Origin: Gamarada debralockiae
Taxonomy: Eukaryota > Ascomycota > Leotiomycetes > Helotiales > Hyphodiscaceae
Direction of reading: 5' to 3'
NCBI GenBank assembly: GCA_002803225.1
Contig: NXFV01000190.1
Location: 1 to 54,191 of the forward strand
DNA length: 54,191 nt
A program made the position numbers and the translations under genes. The notes beneath the pieces are model-generated. The model did no database searches and had not been told where the DNA came from. It was given only the letters and a program-made list of their open reading frames with translations. Positions 41,754 to 53,424 of the stretch are shown piece by piece. Each line of letters begins with the position of its first letter. Within the stretch, counting starts at the first letter, position 1.

Positions 41754-44190
41754 TCAATTGAGCAGACCCGCAGCAAGAGCCTCGAGATCTTCCAATGTCT
41801 CAGGCTCATCTGCTGCTTCAATGACACGACTTTTCTTCTTCCTCGCAACTTTCCTTTCTTCGTCCGAGTCATCCTCAAACCATTTCTTCGGCCTCTTCGC
41901 CGGTCGCACTTCCTCTTCATCCTCATCGAGTGGTAACGAACGAAGTAAAGCCATAGGATCTTCATCCTCTTCAGCCTCCACCAAATCAGGGTCTTCGTCC
42001 TCAACTCCATCTCGCTCAGCAGCCTCTCTTGCTTTCCTCTTTTCCCGCTTCTCTCTCTTCTTCTCCTTCGCCAACTGCTTATCCTCAATATCGGCGTCAC
42101 GAACTTTCGCAGCTTCTTCCTCCAAGAACTTTGCTCGTTGAGCCTCAACTGAACCTCGCTTCTTGAAATCCTCTTCGTTCTCGACCACATTTGGCTCATA
42201 TGGCACGCCGTCATCATCAAATTTGACTTTCTGCCCCTTCTCTTTGAGCTTCAGAAGTTTCTTCTTGGACTTCAGGAGCTTCTCTCTCCGTTTCGAGTCG
42301 ATCACGATTGGTTCCCTGCCAATTCCAGGAATGACCTTTGCCGCGGGACCAGAAGCTGCGACTACATCATCTTCCTCGTCTGAGCTGCTATCCTCGTCGA
42401 CTGGTACGACTCTCTTCACCGACAAGAAGTCATTATCCTCATCGGCGTCAGCTTGCGAATTAGATCCATCAACCTCATCCTCCGCAATCATCTTCGAATA
42501 ATGACCTGAAAGAACATCTTGGTTCCGACGCTCAAACATTCTATCGTATTTCGTCCGGACTTCGTCTTTCTTCTTGGGCTTCTCTTCTTCATCGTCGCTA
42601 TCCTCACCGCTTGATAAAGCAGCTCTGGGAGCATTTTTGAGTTTCTTGGCATCATCTCCCTTCTGGAACTTGATCTTCGGCGCACCAGGAAGACCCATGC
42701 TCGACGCATAACCTTCCAAATTGTACTCGTTGATCTTGAATATCTCCTTGTCTTTCTGGACATATAGCGATCGAGTATAACTGATGAAAGCCTTCTGGCC
42801 TAGATACTTGAGTTCGGGGTCCTGGAAGCACATATTCTGTAGTTGGTTTTGGATCTTTTGTTGCTTCTTCTCCCGGATGTTGATCCTTTCGATAGGCACT
42901 TTCTTTTGCTGTAAACGCTTCAACATCCCTTCCTCCTCGCTTGGATCCAGAAAGAGGACTGCCCTGCCAGCTCGTTCATACCGGGCGGTCCGGCCGACTC
43001 TATGGATGTAAGTATCGGCGTCTTCCGGGCAGTCGACCTGAATGACCCAATCGACAGCAGGAAAGTCAAGTCCCCGAGCAACAACATCCGTAGCAAAGAT
43101 ACACGCATTCTTTGTTGCCGCAAACTTAGAAGTGATATCGAGTCTCGCAGCCTGTTTTTGTCGACCGTGAAGATGGAGGAGAGGAATCCCGGGTTGTAGA
43201 TGTCGAAAACTTTCGTAAGCAAATCGGACTTGCTTGCCAGAAGAGAAGAATACTATTATCTTAGACTTCAAACTGGCTTTGATGAATCCATATAGAGTAT
43301 TCAGTTTCTCGGGAAGAGGGGTGACCACATAATGTTGTTGCAAAGTCGAGGGAGTAGCGCTTGAAGCGGCCTCATGTACAGCCACATACTCAGGGTCTCG
43401 TAGACTCAACCTGGCCAGATCTGAGACTTTCTTTGTTTGTGTTGCGCTGAAAAGCATAGTTTGTCTTTGTTTTGGTAAGTGTTCCAGTATTGCATCCATG
43501 GATAATTGGAAACCCATATCCATAATTCGATCGGCTTCGTCCAGAACAAGCATCTGTAGATTGTCCACCTCGAAAGCCGCTGTTTGATCCATATGCTGCA
43601 ACATTCTTCCAGGCGTGCACACGAGTATGTTCATTCTCCCAAGTCGTTCCCGCTCCTCTTGAAGACTCCTGCCTCCTATAACCAGTCCCGCAGAGAATGT
43701 GTGGTATCGTCCGATTTTCCGTAGGACTTCGAAGATCTGAATCGCCAATTCTCGAGTTGGTGATATGATCAAGGCCCCCAATCCATCTAACTCAGTCCAT
43801 TTTTGCCTGTATAAGTTCTCCAGCACAGGTACCAAGAAAGACAAAGTCTTTCCGCTTCCAGTCTTCGCTGCTCCTAGAATATCGCGGCCTTTCAGCGCCA
43901 GTGGTACAGCTTTTGATTGGATATCGGTAAGAGTTTTGAAGTGTGATGCGTCCAGCCCTTTGCGTGTAGTTTGAGACAACGGGAGGTCTGCGAAGTCTTT
44001 TGTTTCTGCTTTAAGATCCTGTGGAGTCTCAGCGTCTGGATCCCTATCCATTGGTCGTACTTACAAGTTCTGAGACGGATTTCTGGAGTTTCTCAATATC
44101 GTCAACGTCTCGTTTCCTCTTGAGTGACCGCGCATCACCCTTCGGCCGTCCAGAGGGCTTGGGCTTTCGCCCATCAGCTGCGGAAGCCAT
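41754..44190 (-). CDS. DBP4: DEAD-box RNA helicase Dbp4 (Hca4)
   Basis: A nucleolar ATP-dependent RNA helicase needed for early pre-rRNA processing and release of U14 snoRNA during 40S assembly. Exon 44190-44065 joins exon 44018-41754 across a 46-nt intron, giving 796 aa. Family motifs: FADLPLS and the Q-motif region, Walker [36 protein letters not shown] in [56 protein letters not shown] and [13 protein letters not shown]. The long C-terminal tail is typical for Dbp4: [31 protein letters not shown], then acidic and lysine-rich segments. The intron splits a short basic N-terminus ([18 protein letters not shown]) from the core. It is divergently arranged with DBP10, 184 bases between starts. 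Confidence 0.96.
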
Positions 44191-44374
44191 ACTTTCAGGA
44201 AGATGTTGATATCCAGTCGCTGATATCCACACAATATTTTTTGTAGGCAAAATTTAAGGTTGGCGCTAGCGGGAACTCGGCCGCAGATCCGCTGGAAGAA
44301 AAGTTCCTCTCGATAAGATTTCAACGACATCAACTCCGCCGCAAGCCAAATTCGAGGAGAAGGCATTTGACAAC
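44191..44374. promoter_or_regulatory. Bidirectional promoter of DBP4 and DBP10
   Basis: Only 184 bases separate the start codons of two divergent ribosome-biogenesis helicase genes, so both promoters must share this stretch. I see no exact RRPE or PAC box as known from yeast ribosome-biogenesis genes; a GATATC-containing direct repeat (ATATCCAGTCGCTGATATCC) lies near 44208-44227. Confidence 0.7.
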
Positions 44375-47188
44375 ATGCCTCACCGAGCCTCTTCTCCCGC
44401 GGTCTCGGAGAACGAGTTCGATATCACGAGGTCATTGTTGAAGGACGATGTTGACGGTGACGAGGAGGACTTCGCTCTTCCAAGCAGCAAAGATGTCGGA
44501 ACGTTAGACGCTGGAGGAATATTGGACCTGGGGCTCGAGAGTGATAGAGATGGAGATGCGGAATTCATTGCTGCACGACAAGCAGCTTCAAATCGAAAGA
44601 ATTCCAATGTTAAAGGAAAGAGTGTTAAGAAGGGCGGAGGATTTCAGTCAATGGGTATGGAAATACTCCAGAACAAACGAAGAACCTTGCTAATTGACGA
44701 AGGCTTGAATTCGCATCTCCTCAAGGCGATCAGCAGGAAAGGATTTAACGTACCTACTCCGATTCAGCGGAAGACGATTCCTCTGGTTCTCGACAATCAA
44801 GATGTTGTGGGCATGGCAAGGACTGGTTCAGGAAAGACTGCTGCATTCGTTATACCCATGATCGAGAAATTGAAGGCGCATAGTGCGAAAGTTGGAGCCA
44901 GGGCATTGATCTTGTCGCCATCTCGAGAACTTGCTTTACAAACGTTGAAGGTCGTCAAAGAATTCGGTAGGGGAACAGATCTGAAGTGTGTTTTACTTGT
45001 GGGTGGAGACAGTCTTGAGGATCAATTTGGTTTCATGGCAGGAAACCCGGATATAGTCATTGCTACGCCTGGTCGATTCTTGCATTTGCAGGTTGAGATG
45101 TCTTTGGATCTTTCCTCCGTTCGATATGTGGTCTTCGATGAAGCGGATCGACTTTTTGAAATGGGATTTGCTGCCCAACTTGGTGAGATTTTACATGCGC
45201 TGCCAACCTCAAGGCAGACGTTACTATTCTCTGCTACGCTGCCCAAATCTTTGGTAGAGTTTGCCAGAGCTGGTCTGCAAGAACCCAGTCTTGTTCGTCT
45301 AGATGCGGAGAGCAAAGTCTCGCCCGATCTGGAAAGCGCCTTCTTCAGTGTCAAGAGCGCTGAGAAGGAAGGAGCGTTGCTTCATATTCTCAACGATCTC
45401 ATCAAGATGCCCACCGGGCCTCCAGAGGCTGCCAAGAAAGCTGCAGAAAGGATTGACAAGAAGCGAAAACGTGGTGCTGATGAGCCTGGACCCAAACACA
45501 AGCCCACTGAACACTCGACAATCATCTTCGCGGCTACCAAGCATCATGTTGACTATCTGGCATCGCTTCTTCGACTCTCGGGATTCGCGGTATCTCATGC
45601 TTACGGTTCTCTCGATCAGACTGCACGAAACATCCAAGTTGAAAACTTCCGCACTGGAATGACCAATATCTTAGTTGTGACTGATGTTGCTGCTAGAGGT
45701 ATTGATATTCCAGTGTTGGCAAATGTTATAAACTATGACTTCCCTCCACAGCCAAAGATCTTTGTCCATCGTGTGGGTCGTACTGCCAGAGCTGGCCAAC
45801 GTGGATGGAGTTATAGTCTTGTCCGAGATACAGATGCACCATATCTTTTGGATCTGCAATTGTTTCTAGGAAGAAGATTGCTACTTGGGCGTGATAGTGG
45901 CGAGGCACCAAACTACGCAGAGGACGTTATAGTTGGTGCCCTGCTCAGAGACAAACTGGAAAATACCACCGAATGGATCACCAAGTTGGTCGGAGACGAT
46001 GACGATTTAAGTGCACTTCGAACAGTTGCCGGAAAGGGAGAGAAATTATACATCAAGACTCGAAATTCAGCATCGAGCGAGAGTGCGAAGAGGGCCAAAG
46101 AAGTTGTTGCGTCGAAAGGCTGGAGTCAGTTGCATCCTCTTTTCAATAACGAGCAAAACAATGCCGAACAAGCCCGAATCGATATGCTTGCACGTATTAG
46201 CGGATTCAGACCCCAGGAGACCGTGTTTGAAATTGGTACAAGAGGCAAAGCAGGACATGGTGAAGCGGCCGAAATGATGAGAAAACGAAGGGAAAAAATC
46301 ACTCCTCGCCGACAAAAGGAGGAAGATGAGAAAGCAGCGGCAGAGGCTGAAGCTGCCAATGAAGACTCCGTTGAGGTGGAGGATCTGCCGGAGGATGATG
46401 ACAACGACGACGATATGGAAGTTACGGTCACAGGCGGCGGCGAAGACATGGAAGAAGCATCGGACGGGGATCTCGAAGTCACATTCTCCAAATCCGCACA
46501 AAAGGGAAAAGGACGAACGTTGTCCTGGAAAGATTCAGAAAACTTCATTTCCTATACCCCAAAAACGATTAACACAGCCGAAGAGCGCGGCTACGGAGTC
46601 CACTCAGGATCCTACAACACCGCATCTCAAAACTCGAATTTCATCGAAGCTGCTCGAGGAGTGACTATGGATCTCACCAACGATGATGGAGCCAAATCAT
46701 TCGCCGAACCAGCTCGAGCAAAGGGTATGCGATGGGACAAAAAGAACAGCAAATACGTCGCCAGAGCCAACGATGAAGATGGCTCTAAAGGGAAGAAAAT
46801 GATTCGCGGAGAAAGTGGTCAGAAGATCGCCGCAAGTTTCCAGAGTGGACGGTTCGATCGATGGCGGAAAGCCCACAAGATTGATCGTTTACCCCGTACG
46901 GGCGAGGTCGAACGACCAGGCGCTGGGAATGGTGGTGTGGGAAGAGGAATGGGTACGCGGTATAAGCATAGGCAGGAGAAGGCGCCCAAGGAAGCCGATA
47001 GGTATCGTGACGATTATCATGTGAGGAAGAAGAGGGTGGCTGAGGCCAAGGAGAAGAGAGTTGGGTCTTTCAAAGATGGAAATGGTAAGTCGGAGATTAA
47101 GAGTACGGAGGATATCAGGAAAGAGAGGAAATTGCAGGAGAGAAGGAAGGCGAAAAATGCTAGGCCTTCGAAGAAGGGGAAGAGGTGA
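44375..47188 (+). CDS. DBP10: DEAD-box RNA helicase Dbp10
   Basis: A nucleolar ATP-dependent helicase of 60S subunit assembly. A single exon codes 937 aa. The N-terminus is acidic ([17 protein letters not shown]). The core shows [15 protein letters not shown], the Q-motif [13 protein letters not shown], Walker [29 protein letters not shown] in [63 protein letters not shown] and [14 protein letters not shown] linker of about 60 residues with [15 protein letters not shown] sits inside the second RecA domain. The C-terminal DBP10CT region ([55 protein letters not shown]) and a lysine-rich tail complete it. The length is as expected. Open frames on the opposite strand are shadows. Confidence 0.97.
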   Translation: MPHRASSPAVSENEFDITRSLLKDDVDGDEEDFALPSSKDVGTLDAGGILDLGLESDRDGDAEFIAARQAASNRKNSNVKGKSVKKGGGFQSMGMEILQNKRRTLLIDEGLNSHLLKAISRKGFNVPTPIQRKTIPLVLDNQDVVGMARTGSGKTAAFVIPMIEKLKAHSAKVGARALILSPSRELALQTLKVVKEFGRGTDLKCVLLVGGDSLEDQFGFMAGNPDIVIATPGRFLHLQVEMSLDLSSVRYVVFDEADRLFEMGFAAQLGEILHALPTSRQTLLFSATLPKSLVEFARAGLQEPSLVRLDAESKVSPDLESAFFSVKSAEKEGALLHILNDLIKMPTGPPEAAKKAAERIDKKRKRGADEPGPKHKPTEHSTIIFAATKHHVDYLASLLRLSGFAVSHAYGSLDQTARNIQVENFRTGMTNILVVTDVAARGIDIPVLANVINYDFPPQPKIFVHRVGRTARAGQRGWSYSLVRDTDAPYLLDLQLFLGRRLLLGRDSGEAPNYAEDVIVGALLRDKLENTTEWITKLVGDDDDLSALRTVAGKGEKLYIKTRNSASSESAKRAKEVVASKGWSQLHPLFNNEQNNAEQARIDMLARISGFRPQETVFEIGTRGKAGHGEAAEMMRKRREKITPRRQKEEDEKAAAEAEAANEDSVEVEDLPEDDDNDDDMEVTVTGGGEDMEEASDGDLEVTFSKSAQKGKGRTLSWKDSENFISYTPKTINTAEERGYGVHSGSYNTASQNSNFIEAARGVTMDLTNDDGAKSFAEPARAKGMRWDKKNSKYVARANDEDGSKGKKMIRGESGQKIAASFQSGRFDRWRKAHKIDRLPRTGEVERPGAGNGGVGRGMGTRYKHRQEKAPKEADRYRDDYHVRKKRVAEAKEKRVGSFKDGNGKSEIKSTEDIRKERKLQERRKAKNARPSKKGKR

Positions 47189-48079
47189 TCAGTAAAGAAA
47201 CGTCGCAGATACCCAATTGAAGAATTTGAATGCGTTCAATGAGAAAACAGTTCTCTGTGTCAACAAAAACAAGTCCATTTTAATTCTCGCATGTTGTTGC
47301 CACTGTTAGCTCCTGTCACGTGCATGACGACAAATTTACTCCGCAATCCTCATGATGTGACTATTGAACCAGTCGAGGTTCCAATTCCTACGTAGTCGCT
47401 GTGACCATTCACCCCTTACTCTGTAGACCACAAGTAAGCAAGGACAGCACGGCCAGGTAATATGTGTTGGTGGGAGAAAGAAGTAACGAGAAAGGTCACT
47501 TGTTTCTTTCTGGACAGTCATTTGACTATGCCATTGAGGAGAGGCAATAACAATGAAAGAGTAGTATTTAATAGAAACAAAAAAGCTAATTCGAACACAC
47601 GCGAGTCACACCCAAAATAGGCATCGATCAAGATCACAGGACAATAGCTCTACAGAAGAAAAGCCCCACATGGCAAAATTGTTGATAATTTGTCGTGGTG
47701 GTGCGTTTGTTGTTGGCGGAGAGCTGCCCCTACAAATTGAGATAACGATACAAAACGCCTGCATCTAGCTAGATTAAAATAGGACCTTTTAGCCCGCATA
47801 TAGAGGGTCCGAAAATCTATAGGGCCAATGCCGTGGACTCCACAGGAGTCAATGTCGCTTCAGGCTGGCTCTCAATGGTTCTGGTTGGTGCAACTAGGGA
47901 GTCGAGGTCCACCTTCAGACCACGTTGCTCAATTCCAGACAAGAATATTCGACAATACAGAAATTGGCAGTCTTGTACTTTGAATGGCAGAAACAATGTT
48001 ATTTTCTCTTAATGCAAATGCTAATCCATCCTATCATGGTTTCATGCTGCCAAAACGCCTGCACAAGTAAAGTTGTCGT
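47189..48079. other. Intergenic between convergent genes
   Basis: DBP10 and the dehydrogenase gene converge on this 890-base stretch. No gene, repeat or RNA was recognised. Confidence 0.45.
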
Positions 48080-49384
48080 TTACTCAGCACCGCCAAGGTA
48101 TCTGTAAACAACAGAAAAATCCCGCCCCTTACAATTGTCCTGCTTCTCAGCCTCTTCATAGACCTCCCTTGCCTTGCCACCCAACTCCAATCTTGCACCC
48201 GCTTCTTCAGCAGCCTTAATAGCGAGTCCCAAATCCTTCTTCATAAGGCTGATGCCAAACCCACCAGAGTAATCTCTGCTGGCTGGGGCACCTTCAACTA
48301 CGCCCTTCACGGGGTTGTTGATTTCGCTTGGCCAGCACTTGCCAGTGCTGATGTTAATCAGATTACCCAAGACTTTAGGATCAAGTCCCCATTTCATGCC
48401 TAGGTTCATCGCTTCCGCGGTAGCAATGTTGTTGATTGCCAGGAGGTAGTTGTTCGCCAGTTTTCCTGACAGACCAGCCCCTTGAGCTCCACAGTGAATG
48501 ACCTTCTTGCCCATCATCATGAGAAGAGGTTCAACCCGGGACACCAATGGGTCTGGTGAGCCGAGCATGAACGTAAGAGTTCCTGCCGTGGCACCCACAA
48601 CACCACCCGACATGGGAGCATCAACAAATCTTCCTTGCTGAGTGGCGTGCACGGCATTGGCGATCTCCCTAGAGGTTGTGGGATCGATCGTAGAACAGTC
48701 GATGAAAAGGCGGTCGGGGTTGGAAACGTGCGCTGTGGAAAGTGGGGGCTTGAGGATTTGGCCGAAAACGTTTGTGACGTGTGATGGCTCGGGAAGGACA
48801 GTGATTGTGGTTTCCTATTCCAATATCCATTAGCAAAAGCAATGGAATGTAGGATTCATAAAAAGGTGGTCTGAGCGAAATGATATCAGAGGATTGGCTG
48901 TTGTAAAAGATAAAATCATACGAAGATCACCCAAGACGGGTGACCCCAACTTAGATCATGGATAGAACAAACTCATCACATAAGGGGAGAAGTGCAGAAG
49001 AGCAAATGCAGCGTGAATTCTTGGGCGGGCTTACAGAGTCTTCTGCTGCTTCTCGCACAGAGCTTGCCACTTCCACAGCAGCCCCGCTTGACAATGCCTT
49101 TGTCTCGTCCGAGAATCTCTTCATGGAATCGGGATTGATATCATAGACTCGAAGTGTATCGGACGAAGGTAGCTTTGCCTGCAAATTCCGGGCCATATTG
49201 TACCCTATTCTCAGTCAGTAAATGAAGCAATTGAACAGGTCGCGTGAGCCTAGCACATACCCATTTGACCGAGGCCGATGAAACCATATTGTGCCCGTCT
49301 TCCAAGGGATGCGGAGAAGCTTCTACGTTGAGAATGAAGTATCGACCTGAGCAGAGGTGCAGATATCCGGACGTTTGAACGCAT
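48080..49384 (-). CDS. Mitochondrial 3-hydroxyisobutyrate dehydrogenase-type enzyme
   Basis: Oxidises 3-hydroxyisobutyrate to methylmalonate semialdehyde with NAD in valine breakdown. Exons 49384-49261, 49204-49035 and 48814-48080 join in phase to 342 aa. The first 32 residues are Arg/Ser-rich (MRSNVRISAPLLRSILHSQR, then RSFSAS), a likely mitochondrial targeting peptide. The Rossmann motif is YGFIGLGQMGYNMARNL. The substrate motif is FVDAPMSGGVVGATAGTL, and the active-site lysine lies in GAGLSGKLANNYLL. The helical end has GGFGISLMKKDLGLAIKAAE. The second intron is 220 nt, long for this window, and contains a hairpin-forming TCACCC...GGGTGA pair near 48925-48945. A related beta-hydroxyacid dehydrogenase is possible, but motif order favours HIBADH. 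Confidence 0.92.
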
Positions 49385-50171
49385 TTTTGTGGTGTTGACA
49401 GGTGAAAATGATGGGTGACCGGGAAGGGAAAACGGATAATGCGAGGCAGCGTGGGTGGCTTTGTTCCTGTCGTATGGGCTCGGAGGCAGCTGGTGATCGA
49501 CCTAAGACGTGGGGAAATGGGGAATGAACGGACTAGTTTGTTAGAAAGTAACCGACCTGCAACCGAAGGAGACCGATGATCAGCGGAACACGTCCGGTGT
49601 GAAGGAATAACTGTGTCTCCGCACGAGATCTGCCATCATATAGATCTACGCATCATTAAATGACGATGAAAATGCCTAAGGTGATTAGTAGAATAGCATG
49701 AACCGGAATCATAGCAATCGCTGTTCGCGAAGGAGAGTTGTCGAAGTTTGGAGGCTGGAGAAGAAAAAATTGAGGTGTTTCCCTAAGCGAGAAACAGCAC
49801 GTGATGAAGTCCCGTTTTCGATGAGACGGAGAAGGGCATTGGTAGATGGCCCCTTCTATAAGGCTGTTTGCTCAGATATTGTCCAAATGGTATCAGGGCT
49901 ATGTGAGGTATTTAGGGGCTCCACTGTTACAGAGACGAGGCCTAGAGCCTGGAGTCTATTCTTTCTCCCAGACTTCGAAGAAGGGCCTCAGGGACGGAAA
50001 TCTCCAATTATATAATCGTCAATTTTCTTCTTTCCATAAAGTCTCCCAGGATATCAATCTTTACTGTAATCCATACTACAGTATGTCCAATAAATTCGCT
50101 TCCCACTCCAAAGAACCCTTGAGCTCTAATACAAGAAAATATCCCAAATCTACCAAGAATACGTCCTGTAT
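49385..50171. other. Intergenic, no gene seen
   Basis: Upstream of the dehydrogenase and downstream of the GNAT-like gene. A 105-codon plus frame (49698-50015) has no motif and overlaps another frame. Confidence 0.45.
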
Positions 50172-50930
50172 CTACCTCTTCTTCTTGCTCCCACCATCCA
50201 TACTCTCTACCACAGCCTCTAGAGCTTTAGCAGCTTTCGTCTCCCTCTTTCTGAACGCCCCATTAAAGATCTCTGGCAGAATCATCTTGCTATTCGCATG
50301 CTCAGCAGCGAATCCAATCTCCGCCGAATTTCCCAACTTCTCCCTCGTAACCTTAACAGCCTCCTCCAGCAATTCAGTCCCAACACCGCGCGTTCTATAC
50401 TTAATCCTCACAGTCCACGCCCTCACCACACCTTTGCCCCCGGTCTTTCCACTCTTAGCCTTCTTCTTCCCACCACCATTCCCATTCCTCTCCAATCTCA
50501 AGACGAGAGCACCGATAAGCTCCTCCCCATATCTCGACCCAATAATAGTATCCTCCTCTCCATCCTCATTCTGGATAAACGCCCACTTGAACTCCTCTGC
50601 CATGTTCAGATATCCGCTCGTAATTCCTCGAATCGCAATCAAGCATGTCATGGTCACACCTGCCAGTGTAGTTGCGAGAATACCAATGTCGCTGCGCTCT
50701 TTGTACATGAATTGTGTGGTGATGGCTACGATGACGATGTAGGCGGCTATGGTGATAGGATTGAAGATTATGGCACTGGAAGCTAATTGGCGCTGTTGTG
50801 CGATAGAGTCGGCGACGAGCTTGAGGGCTGCGACTTTGTCGGCTTCGGAGGTGAGGGTTGTGGTTGTGAGGGGCGGGACGTCGGCGAAGGGGTCAGAGGT
50901 GACGGTGTCGTTTTCGGTGTTCGATGTCAT
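50172..50930 (-). CDS. Membrane-anchored GNAT-like acetyltransferase
   Basis: A single-exon 252-aa protein. The N-terminus is Thr/Asp-rich, followed by two hydrophobic helices, IIFNPITIAAYIVIVAITTQ (about 54-73) and IGILATTLAGVTMTCLIAI (about 82-100). The second half looks like an N-acetyltransferase fold: IIGSRYGEELIGALVLRLER, a lysine/glycine insert (GGGKKKAKSGKTGGKG), AWTVRIKYRTRGVGTELLEE with the R-x-x-G-V-G acetyl-CoA loop, and IGFAAEHANS. The C-terminus is basic (GGSKKKR). The arrangement of two membrane helices before a GNAT domain resembles NAT8-like ER enzymes, but substrate and location are inferred. Confidence 0.75.
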   Translation of the reverse strand: MTSNTENDTVTSDPFADVPPLTTTTLTSEADKVAALKLVADSIAQQRQLASSAIIFNPITIAAYIVIVAITTQFMYKERSDIGILATTLAGVTMTCLIAIRGITSGYLNMAEEFKWAFIQNEDGEEDTIIGSRYGEELIGALVLRLERNGNGGGKKKAKSGKTGGKGVVRAWTVRIKYRTRGVGTELLEEAVKVTREKLGNSAEIGFAAEHANSKMILPEIFNGAFRKRETKAAKALEAVVESMDGGSKKKR

Positions 50931-52589
50931 GGTCGCAAGTGAAGAGGGGTGTAATTGAGGGAGGGTTCCAGAAGATGATGGATCGAGTAAAGGAGTCGAT
51001 GTATTCGAGTTCAGTGTTGAAGCAGGGAGAACAAGGTTTGCGCGCAGGAAAGAGAAGAAGGCTGGGAGGTTAATTAGTTTAGGGTTCCAAAGGTTGAGCC
51101 CAAGGCGCGCAAGGCTGTGTTATTGGCGCAAAGTGTATGAAAATATACCTGAACCGCAAAAATATCCTTCAATATACTCGTACAAAGGGGTTGCTCGAAG
51201 TGAAGCGTGAGCAAAATCTCGAGTGCAGAAAAGATCTGGAGGCTTGGCAGAAAAGGCAAGACCGAGATGTCGTCGTCCTCTGTTCAATAAAAGAGAAGAC
51301 CAGAAACTGCAACGTATTCCGTCCAAATACTTCTCTTTCGTCCTAGAAGAAAAAGAAGAATAAAAGTTCACTAACCAGCACTGGTCTTGAACCCAGGAAC
51401 AGCATTCAATCGGTCGTTAACAGTGTTAATGGTGAGCTCCTTGATGAGCACGTGTTTAGGCATAATTTGGCCCAAAGAAGCAAGAGCTGACTAAAGAATA
51501 TTGGCAAAATTCTTGGGGGCGCCGGAGCTACACAAATCATTTAGATTTCGGGACAAATCCAGATGCCATTCTGGAGGACTTAAACAAAAGCTTTATATCC
51601 CGAGAGCTTCCAACAAATAAAGTCTGCACGTGGGTCTCATTGGCTCATTACTTTTGGATGCGATAAGGCCTTATCAGCCAAGATTCAAAAGGAATTTTCA
51701 CATGGCGGGCAAATTCGCTTCCTCCGTGCTGAAGAAAACGCAGGCGTGGAGGCGAAATTGGAGTCGTAAGTGTAAATGTGAGCACATACGGTTGTAGAAG
51801 TGTTCGGGTAGACCGATGATACCCCTATCTTGACTACTGCCTTTTTCTTCTTTCCTCATTTCTCTTGTTTGCTCTCTGGTGAAATAGACCACTGCAAGAA
51901 ATTGACTTCGTCACACCGCTCTGTACTCGAAAATTGCGTTCATTATTACGTGCCTTCCCTGTCAATATCAACCACGGAGATGCAAGTGAGCAAGTTAGAA
52001 AATTTCAGGCTGATCGTTACTCTTTGCCTCTTATCTTCACTGAAAAGCATCTCGGTGAATTTGCGGGATTTTGCTGCATACCCAGCTGCATGAGATAGGG
52101 TACCTGCAGCGTCTTATTCCCTGAATTTGATATGGCATGTGAAGAGTGCAGAGGTGTTGGGTATCTGTAGCTCTTTTGGTCTTTTCGGGATACTTCCCGG
52201 TGGACCTACTTCAGATGATTGAAGAAATCGAACTGAGCCATCAAGCGACGGTAGCGACGTTCTTCCTTGCGTTACATAGAATGTTCAAGTGTCGTCTCTT
52301 TCCTCAACTCCGTTCCATTGAGGAACTCTTGTCCGAAAAGTGAGCAAGTAATTATGAATAAATGAAGGATAATAAATGCTCATACTAGCAGGAGGCAATG
52401 ATCAAGGGGATAGACAAGCCCATGGCGTCCCAAGAAATCTTTCCCTGGTCGAACGTTCAGAAGCTATTGACGTATCTGTTCAAACTTCAAAAATTAACTC
52501 TTTCGTTTCCAATATATTCTTTTCCCAAATACGCACTTTCGTATCGTATAGTCATACCAAAATACTATCATCCCACACAGTCCAACCAT
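50931..52589. other. Intergenic with two possible short first exons
   Basis: No gene is established. Two short reading starts deserve note: on the minus strand from about 51463, MPKHVLIKELTINTVNDRLN and a few more codons up to a GTTAGT donor-like site; on the plus strand from about 51702, MAGKFASSVLKKTQAWRRNW up to a good GTAAGTGT donor, with an in-phase acceptor near 51890. Either could be a first exon of a small gene; no family is recognised. Confidence 0.3.
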
Positions 52590-53424
52590 TCAAAAGACCC
52601 CCGGAATCAACTTATACTGCACCTTCTTCTTGAATTCCACCCACGACGCACCATACTGTCACCAAATTAGCATAAGCTCTCTGATCCAAAGGCCTAGGAA
52701 AACTCACCCTCTTCGAGCAATACTCATCCAAAACCGGCACCCCTCGACTCGCAAAATCATAGAAGAAGAACGAGAACACGAACGCACTCCACAGCCAACC
52801 TCCAGTCGCAAGCGCATATCCAGTACGCATGACGGTGTAGCCACCATAGTTGATATGACGGGCAAGAGCGAACAAACCGCCCGTATAAGGCTTTCCCGCA
52901 TTGCGAGAGTCGGCCTTGAAATTCCTTCTCTGCACCTCAGCAATCACTTCAGTGGCCATACCAAGCACATAACCCGCCACGCCGATGACAAACAACCATG
53001 AAAGGCCCATATGATTATCGGTACTCGTAAGTACCGAAGGAGTGAAGTAGGACGCAGCGGCGGTTAAGGAGAAGATCGTATTCGCGGAGTTGAACATAGT
53101 ATTGAAGACAGCGACCATGATGGCGGTTCCGGGCGGCATCTCTTCTTTCTGGATGAAGAGCAGTGCGTAGGATTGCTTGATTGCGGTGCCGGTTGCCATG
53201 CCGAGTATGATGAGTTGTTGGGGAGGGAGGCCAAGGGCAACGATAGGGGCTGCGCTTGCGGGGGAGGGGGAGATGGAGAGACGGGTTAGGAGGGGAGAGG
53301 CGAGGCCGCGGGCTAGGAAGCCGTATTGGATGAAGATGTCGAGAGTGCGGAGGCCGACGAAGAGGGTGCTTCCGAGGGGAGATGGAGCTTTGACGCGTGA
53401 GATGTTGTCGCGTTTTCCGGACAT
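52590..53424 (-). CDS. DUF1295 / steroid-reductase-like membrane protein
   Basis: Exons 53424-52708 and 52655-52590 join in phase (donor GTGAGT, branch GCTAAT) to 260 aa. Several hydrophobic helices are seen, including LFVGLRTLDIFIQYGFLA, ALGLPPQQLIILGMATGTAI, LSWLFVIGVAGYVLGMATEV and GYALATGGWLWSAFVFSFFF. The conserved C-terminal block is FALARHINYGGYTVMRTGYA, VLDEYCSKR and, in the last exon, YGASWVEFKKKVQYKLIPGV. That Y-G...W-x-E-F...P-G ending is shared by DUF1295, steroid 5-alpha-reductase-like and isoprenylcysteine methyltransferase-like families. Reading through the intron would replace it with unrelated residues. Substrate unknown, probably an ER lipid or sterol. Confidence 0.82.

Noticed and set aside
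46067..46548. Long minus-strand ORFs opposite DBP10
   Set aside because: They are shadows of the low-complexity acidic C-terminus of DBP10 on the plus strand.
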